NCBI GenBank assembly: GCA_011009095.1
Contig: VTPC01004757.1
Span: forward strand, 76,773-140,772
Direction: 5' to 3'
Length of the DNA stretch: 64,000 nucleotides
Origin: Ignelater luminosus
Taxonomy: Eukaryota > Arthropoda > Insecta > Coleoptera > Elateridae
Shown: positions 58,010 through 64,000 of the stretch, in pieces
How the letters are laid out: the number at the start of each line of letters is the position of its first letter
Numbering within the stretch: the stretch's first letter is position 1
Position numbers and translations under genes: made by a program
The notes under the pieces: generated by a model
The model's database searches: none
The model's input: the letters and a program-made list of their open reading frames with translations, nothing else
Told to the model about the DNA's origin: nothing

Positions 58010-58779
58010 ATTTTCAGCGGTGTCTATTGTCGTTCCATTTTTTGTCGTCCGTTCAGTTCCTTATATATTTCTTTAAAATGCGCTAACCATTGTTCTTTGC
58101 TAATGGTGGTTACTTGTATTTCCTCATTGTTTGTCGCCGCATTTTTCCTACTTTTTTGTGACCTCTTTAAAGATCGTGTTTTATTGCTTAGTTCACTCGA
58201 TTTCGAGCTTCCTTATATTTATTGTATTTTAAAGGCGTCTTGGAATTTCTGTACTTAATATATGCTTTTCGCTGCTTGTTGGCAAGTTCTTTCACTTCTT
58301 CTTTGGAGCATGGTTTGTATCTTTTATTTTTTTACAGTTTATGTTAATTTTTCTCATCGCTAATGCTTCAGCTCCACCTGAGACTAAATTGGATTTGGTC
58401 TTTTCCCAGGCTTCGTTTAAGTTCTCTAAGTTCTTCGTTAGGGGTTATAGATATTTTTCTTGTTAAACGTTCTTTATAAAGCTTGACAGCGGAAGGTGAT
58501 CTTTTGGCAATATTTACATAATAATAACCCGTGCTCTGTTGCTGCATTCGTACTCGTTAATACTCTTACATCCAGTATTTTGGTAGAATGTGTGGTACGG
58601 TTTGTTATTAGAAAACCTATCATTGATTTTTGCTGTCGAGTATTCGTAAACGTGTACTTATACTGTGGCCTATGATTAAAATAGGTGTTATTGATGCGTA
58701 CCGCATTTTGGTTAAAAGCAATTTCCCATTTCCATTTAGTATGTCTTCGCTAATTTTTGCATTATCCCTGGAATTACTG

Positions 58780-59242
58780 TGTTGCCAATCCTTGCGTTGA
58801 AGTCTCCTATTAAAAGTATCTTTTCAATCGATGGTATCTTACTTGGTGTTTCTTCCACACTTTCATAGAAATTTGCGCTCTTCCCCCTGGATTGTTGATG
58901 TCTGGTGCATAAAGGGAGAGAACATGTAGGTTCTCTTTCCCTATCTTTAATGCGATTTGCATAATGGTGTCGCTGATGTACTGTACCTTGTCGATTAACG
59001 TTTCTAGTTTTCTATGTATTAGCACTCCCACTCTCGAATGTGCGCGTTCATGATTTCCTTTTCCACTGTAGAATAGTATCTAGTTTGCGTAAATTATATT
59101 TCCTATGCCTTTTTTTGGTTTCTGAGAGGCAACATATGTCTATTTTGTGACTTTCTGATTCTATTAATATCTCGCAGCCTTTTCTGTCACATTCCACGTA
59201 GCCATTCGTATGATGTTTTTTGATTTCCTTATTCATATCCAT
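58780..59242 (-). pseudogene. Endonuclease domain of the 56.8-59.4 kb RTE-like element
   Basis: Two open parts, 59,048-59,242 (MDMNKEIKKHHTNGYVECDR; ESHKIDICCLSETKKRH) and 58,810-59,031 (RVGVLIHRKLETLIDKVQYI; LHVLSLYAPDINNPGG), join through a shift, and a third frame supplies IEKILLIGDFNARIGNTV at about 58,780-58,830. DICCL-[ST]-ETK, LYAP and GDFNAR are the conserved catalytic-core segments of LINE apurinic-like endonucleases and are intact here. The 3' third, with the SDH motif, is not readable between 58,150 and 58,750. Confidence 0.75.
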
Positions 59243-59420
59243 TTTCTTGCCTGTTCCTTTTTCCTATTTAGTTTAGCAGACCTAGTAGCATCTACCTTTT
59301 TTTAGCGAAGGCAGGGTGCTGGCTTGACCTTCCAACCTTCCTCCTTTATCCGGGCTTGGGACTGGCATCTCCAGTGTTAAGCTACTCAATCTATCTAACA
59401 CCTTCGAAGGCCGAATAGAA

Positions 59421-62400
59421 ACTTGGAAAGAGAAATTAAAACATTAAAACACAATTAAATAAACTCTTCTCTTAAAGAATTTACTTGCGAAAAAAAACGG
59501 AATACTCTCTGTGGAAACTGATTAAAGGAATTAAAAAGTCAAGAATACAAATTCCTCCTCTAAAGCGGTCTTATGGCTAAAGTGTGAGTATACCCAACAG
59601 GCATGCTTTAGTTTTCTAAATATTATTGTAAGCCTAATTCTATTCAGTTTGTGTGGCTTGGTTTATAAAACTCTTTAGGTCGATTATGCTTGACGCATCA
59701 ACTGCTCACCAACTGATGAGTTGCTGAAATGGTGATAGCTTAAGATTCCGTAAAAGGAAGTTCAGCTAGTTAACATGCTTTCTGCACAGTTCTGGTTTAA
59801 GTTGAGAAAAATTGACTGCCTATTTTCAAATTTAATTAAATTTTGGTGCTTAAAGAGTTTGTAAGCTTACAATATGAAAACAGTTTTCAAACAAAATTTT
59901 CATTGTATTTGGAAGAAAGAGTTTTGTTTTGGTTATTTGGGGGTTTGCATCAATTGTTGCTAAATATTTGTTGGGATCAAAATTAAGGACATCAAAACTC
60001 TATATTATTTTAGCAGTTGGTCTATTTTTAATCAACAATTTCATTTATCAATTTATTTAATAATTGTATTTTTGTATTAAATGAGCTTTAGTATAATAGG
60101 CAGTTTGATGTATATATGGGCACTTCACTCGAGTGTACAGTACACTTTTTTACGACAGTTGACATTTCTGTTTGACAGTAGTGTCAACAATAATAATTTA
60201 GATACTCCGTTATGAAAAGCACGACATTGTTATGTACGTCAAACAACAAGGCTTTTCATAACGTATTATGTACAACACTTTATCCAATTTTGTTTATTGC
60301 TATTTTCTTTTTATGCTTATAATTCAATACGTAACTGAATTATCTAATGAAATCTTTACACAACCCTTTCAATCATACATTTGACTTTTCATGACAGTAA
60401 TGAAAAAATTGACATTTGATAATGCCAAAAGGTTATTAAAAATTTTAATTTTCATACCGAAAGTAGAAAAATAATATGATAATATGAAATAGTATATACA
60501 CGAATATGAAAACATCTGTTTTGTTTATTGGAATTGCCTGTTTTACAGTTTAGCGAAATGTGAAAAGAAACAGGATATCTACATGTGGGAGTAAAAAAAT
60601 AATTTATTTATGTTCTAAAAGATTCTTTCTGTTAAATCTGCATCTAGAGGCAAAATCTTAATATTATTTGTTTATTTGATATTTCCTTAAATAAATAAAT
60701 AGGTAAATTTGTTTTGTTAAATTTAATAAGTATGTCACACAAAATGTGTAAGAAGTTCAGAATACTTAATTTCTGAAATATCTAAATACATTTACAAATT
60801 GGAAGATTTACGTCAAGTACATGACCCACTTAAGGAAACCATTTCATTTAAAACTCATTTCCGAGACAATATAATATCTAATACATTTTCACGAACATTA
60901 ATGCGACGACTTACAAGCGCAAAGCAATTTTTAAAAAAGGAACTTAAAAACAAATGACCTTATCTTACAGACACATCTAGACGTTAGTTATGGTTAAAGT
61001 TTCTTTCAGATACACTATTTGATTCAAGTTCTTTCTCTTGCGAATTCGCTTTCATGAAAAATAGATGAGATTATTCCTGTTCTGCAAATATAAATTGCAA
61101 ACATTACGCGGTATCTAGTAGACAACATGTGTAATCACGTGGGATTTTATGACGGTATGTTACTTTCAGATATGTATGTATTTCAGTTTTATGTCTTTGA
61201 AAACAGAATCTTTGTTTGCTCTTATTTTCCTTTGAAATAGTAACGATTTTTTGATATAGAAATAAATCAAACTACGAATTACTGTTTAGCTTAAATTTAC
61301 CGAAAAAATAGTTTTTTTTACCTTAGAACAAGATTAATTTATCATTCATCCAACTTCATTCATAAATAAAAATCATCAACGTCATCTGTTGCCATAGTTT
61401 GTTGAGAAACAAAAATCAAGTTTATCCATCTGTCTGTTATCATGTTTCCAACAATCTAAAGTTTCATTATTTATTAACAAAGCAGTTGAAAGCTTGCAAT
61501 ATTAATTTGACCCTTCTCTAACATGTCTGACATATTATTACTGGATGGAGCTGTAAACCATTTCAATTTAGTCCGGTCGCTGATGCGTTAGACAATTCAT
61601 TTATAAAATAAATACTTAGGATATTTTAAAAATACAATTATGCAAATACGCTGTTCCAATTTCGTTTCCTCGAATTACCATACCAAAATTAATTTTAAGT
61701 TTAATGTGATTTTGGGGAGAGCTTATTTCTCTAATGAATGTGTCCTATAGAAATAAACTTCACTGTTTAATATGCTTTGATATTAGAGTTGTCCATTTGA
61801 TCAATGCCTATAATTATATCTAATCCGGGCTCGCAAAACTTTGGCAATAATTAGAGGCTGTAAGGGAGTAAGACCTTTGACAGCCACTAGCCTTCATGAA
61901 TACATATTTTATTGTATGAATAATGTATTATATTACCTGTTTTCAAATTTATCTTGCGGGTGTAACAAAGATCGCATAATTGAAGAGAGTTTGCACGAAG
62001 AATAATAATTCATCTTTAAAGAACAAATCTAAAAACATCAAAATTAGATTTTTAAATTTTACTACTTCTACTACAAGTAAGAATAGCTCAAAGGGTTTTT
62101 GAACACATTTGCGTCTCTTCGAAAAATTAAGTAACTACTAAAGTTTTCCCCGCCTTTCTTACATATCTAGTATGTGTTTGATGTTTGTTGATATATTAGA
62201 ATCGAATTGTTAAGAGCTTTACCATCTCCTTTAAATTGCGCTCATCAGTTATCAATTATTTATTGGCTTCATGCATGATGGTACTACTTCAAATCCCTGC
62301 CGATAATTGCTCAAGTTTCTACCTAAAAGGCTGTCGCAAATTATATCTTGCTTTGCTCTGTATGAAATCCCTAGATTCCATTATTGCTGTTTTACGTTCA

Positions 62401-62950
62401 AGACAGGAAAGACCAAGTTTGTTTTTTGAATAAAATCTGAGTCTCTGGAATTTTATGATATTTTGGAAACATGTGATACTGAGAAAACAGGTATAGTTTT
62501 TGAATACTTCCTCTCTTCTTTAATCAAGAGTAGGCCGCATCGAGCAAATTCGACTATGGTGCTTATTTCAATTAATTTACCCAAAATAATCAAATCCCTA
62601 ACGTTGCCCCACTAATCGTAAATGTTACAATATATCATATACTTTTCCTTGGGCATTTTCCTTCTGTTCAACATGATTGAGTACATCAGTTTTCTTTTAT
62701 CCTAAATGGCCATGGTGCATAGTTCGTTATCTCAAATATGATGACGTCACCATGCATACTTAACATTGCTTATGATATATCATGTTTCCTAGTTCTTTTT
62801 CTTTGCTCCTGATAGACATTTCCACAATTCTGATTTTATACTAGTTTCTCTTTGTAAATTATCAGGATACGTCATCAGCAACATGCGCATTTTTCTTTGT
62901 TTAAACTCAATGGGTCGGTTTTTGTAATGACAACATGATAACTAATTCCA
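59421..62950. other. Unannotated AT-rich stretch
   Basis: Apart from the hairpin at 60,208-60,263, no repeat, RNA gene or coding motif was recognised. A 65-residue plus frame at 62,236-62,433 shows no known family. Confidence 0.35.
60208..60263. repeat. Short hairpin, 13-bp perfect stem
   Basis: CGTTATGAAAAGC at 60,208-60,220 is exactly complementary to GCTTTTCATAACG at 60,251-60,263, with a 30-base loop. ATAC and GTAT just outside add a few pairs after a two-base bulge. It is too short for a typical animal microRNA precursor as it stands; it may be the core of an old MITE. Confidence 0.6.
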
Positions 62951-62959
62951 ATTTCCTAT

Positions 62960-63360
62960 ACTAATTTAACAGTTTTTATGTGCAAATGGAGTGATTCGTT
63001 ATCTTCAAACATCAAAACTGGACATCCGCATTCGTAAAATGTGTTAAATGAATTCATAAAATTCGGCATCTGTTACCCAATCGCTTGCATTACCCTGTTC
63101 AAAGCAATCAGGAGGACTACAGCACCATTAATAAATTATTTTTTGCGCTTCCTATGAAAAACACAAATTGTTTGTATTTCCGGATGAAATACAGCAGTTA
63201 GCAAAGTCACGTTTGTGCCTTGTTCTGCTGAGACCACCGAGCCACTATTACATGTTTGCCTTTTCTAAAACTGCTTGTGGTTAATCAAAATAGCTCTTAA
63301 CATTTGTCCTATTAAAAGACATTGCTCTACAAAGGCTTTTAGGTTCTGCCTTTCTCTTCA
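62960..63360 (-). pseudogene. pogo/Tigger-like (DDE_1) transposase remnant
   Basis: Reading down the minus strand: EPKSLCRAMSFNRTNVKSYF, D, a stop, PQAVLEK (63,350-63,265), then PPDCFEQGNASDWVTDAEFY (about 63,115-63,055), then CGCPVLMFEDNESLHLHIKT and VKLV after a shift (63,040-62,965). These line up with three blocks of pogo/Tigger transposases: KPE-x-TS-x-ARA-[TM]-SFN-x-x-NV-x-x-F, PPG-x-x-x-x-x-x-x-[GS]-WM-x-x-x-x-F, and PVLL-x-x-D-[NG]-H-x-SH. The catalytic Asp of the last block is kept but the His after Asn is Glu. The region of the first Asp (NVDETG) is not readable. It has multiple stops and is dead. Confidence 0.6.
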
Positions 63361-63842
63361 GAAATATTATTAATTCATCTTTGGCTGTACCTTACCAATA
63401 ATCTAAGTATTGGGTGTCTTTGCGTATTGTATTACCGGCATATTCATAGACGAGCCCGTGCTAACTTCTACAAAACAATTGGTCCAATATTACTGACATT
63501 TTAAGAAAGTAGTCGTTTGAACATGTATCTTCCTGTTCAGTGCAGAATTCTTTTCTAGGAGTCTTGTAACCTATGGTGGGGGTTTCGACTAGATATTTTA
63601 GTTGTTGGGTTTTGTCAGTGCCATTCGTTTCACATCAAATACCACAGCGGCTGATTGGACTCTGGGGTAAACTAAAAGTTATTCTATTTCAAATTTTATA
63701 CAGCCACTGCTTCAGGATTAAAATAGCCAAAAATTGAAAAAAGGTCGAAGATTTTGCGGTTTTTTGGGTATTTTAGGTACTTTCCGCACTTGGCCGAGGT
63801 AGAAGACTTAGATTCATCATTAGGACCCAACTATAAAAAACG

Positions 63843-63924
63843 TATCGATACCTTAATTGCAAAACCACGTATCACCCATTGATAACAATAGTTGATACGT
63901 GGTTTTGTAACTAAGGTATCGATA
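63843..63924. repeat. Strong hairpin with 32-nt arms
   Basis: The left arm (63,843-63,874) and right arm (63,893-63,924) are complementary at 30 of 32 positions, separated by 18 bases. The arms start with TATCGATACCTTA and end with AACCACGTATCA next to the loop. Near-perfect arms imply recent origin, strong selection or a foldback element. No open frame covers it. Confidence 0.85.
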
Positions 63925-63949
63925 TATAAAAAGAACATAGTTAATGAAA

Positions 63950-64000
63950 TCTTCAAAGTTAATCACGTGATTAACCAATCAGACGTAGTGAAATTTTAAT
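63950..64000. mobile_element. Partial copy of the 31.8-kb MITE, cut by the window end
   Basis: TTAATCACGTGATTAACCAA at about 63,959 and the following AGTGAAATTTT resemble the interior of the MITE at 31,819-31,981 (TTAATCAATTGATTAACCAA, AAGAAGTGAAATATT). The terminal GGCCGG repeat is not visible on the left side here, and the right side lies outside the window. Confidence 0.5.

Larger units (their letters stand above)
56790..59420 (-). mobile_element. RTE-like non-LTR retrotransposon, minus strand, 3'-truncated
   Basis: It starts on the minus strand near 59,420 with the leader reading SLEMPVPSPDKGGRLEGQA, a phrase found at the front of insect RTE/BovB-like elements. It continues through the endonuclease (58,780-59,242) and RT (57,230-58,010) to the C-terminal VTLRDQLRSNDIRGELQTED at about 56,815. 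The expected final W-x-H-V-x-RM part and 3' tail are missing, so the copy stops at or just before the GTTAC repeat. It is the least decayed retroelement here by motif content. Confidence 0.8.

Noticed and set aside
1..64000. CRISPR array, bacterial operon, phage or defence island
   Set aside because: No evenly spaced identical repeats, no ribosome-binding sites and no compact gene order. Content is eukaryotic transposon debris.

Overview
The window looks like intergenic, AT-rich DNA from an arthropod, most likely an insect. The evidence is strong A/T bias, long stretches without sustained coding, no ribosome-binding-site or operon architecture, one credible GT-AG intron, and a typical arthropod mix of transposable elements: mariner, IS630/Tc1-like, piggyBac, hAT, pogo/Tigger-like, TIR elements, jockey-like and RTE-like non-LTR retrotransposons, and MITEs. 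The species cannot be named from the sequence. No convincing intact host gene, tRNA, rRNA, CRISPR array or viral genome was seen. Almost every coding signal is a decayed transposon gene carrying stops and frameshifts.

Layout: 0.3-2.3 kb holds two Tc1/mariner-superfamily remnants. 2.75-3.07 kb is a minus-strand reverse-transcriptase scrap. 4.19-4.59 kb is a 400-N assembly gap. 5.35-6.39 kb is a minus-strand pseudogene of an unclassified arthropod repeat protein. 8.3-12.0 kb is a minus-strand non-LTR retroelement with an internally deleted mariner nested in its endonuclease at 10,611-11,196. 16.9-17.5 kb is another IS630/Tc1-like transposase, and 18.0-19.3 kb is a repeat cluster plus coding-like debris. 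From about 19.3 to 30.6 kb nothing is recognisable. 30.65-31.68 kb is a piggyBac pseudogene followed by a Harbinger-like MITE (31.8 kb) and a long foldback (32.5-32.9 kb). 33.0-37.1 kb is a plus-strand non-LTR element split by about 1.7 kb of foreign or decayed sequence.

40.15-42.99 kb is the best-preserved unit: a 2.84-kb element with a perfect 21-bp terminal inverted repeat, mirrored subterminal motifs and a spliced, frameshifted transposase-like gene. It is followed by fragments of piggyBac (43.7-44.1 kb) and hAT (44.4-45.5 kb). 50.3-51.8 kb is a degenerate tandem-repeat array. 55.6-56.2 kb (jockey-like) and 56.8-59.4 kb (RTE-like, with intact YADD) are minus-strand retroelements separated by a short-motif GTTAC repeat. 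60.2 kb has a short hairpin, 63.0-63.36 kb a pogo/Tigger-like remnant, and 63.84-63.92 kb a strong 32-nt-arm hairpin beside a second copy of the MITE sequence.

The units do not form a pathway. The window is best read as a layered repeat graveyard whose nesting gives relative ages. The closest thing to an under-described system is the 40-43 kb TIR element.
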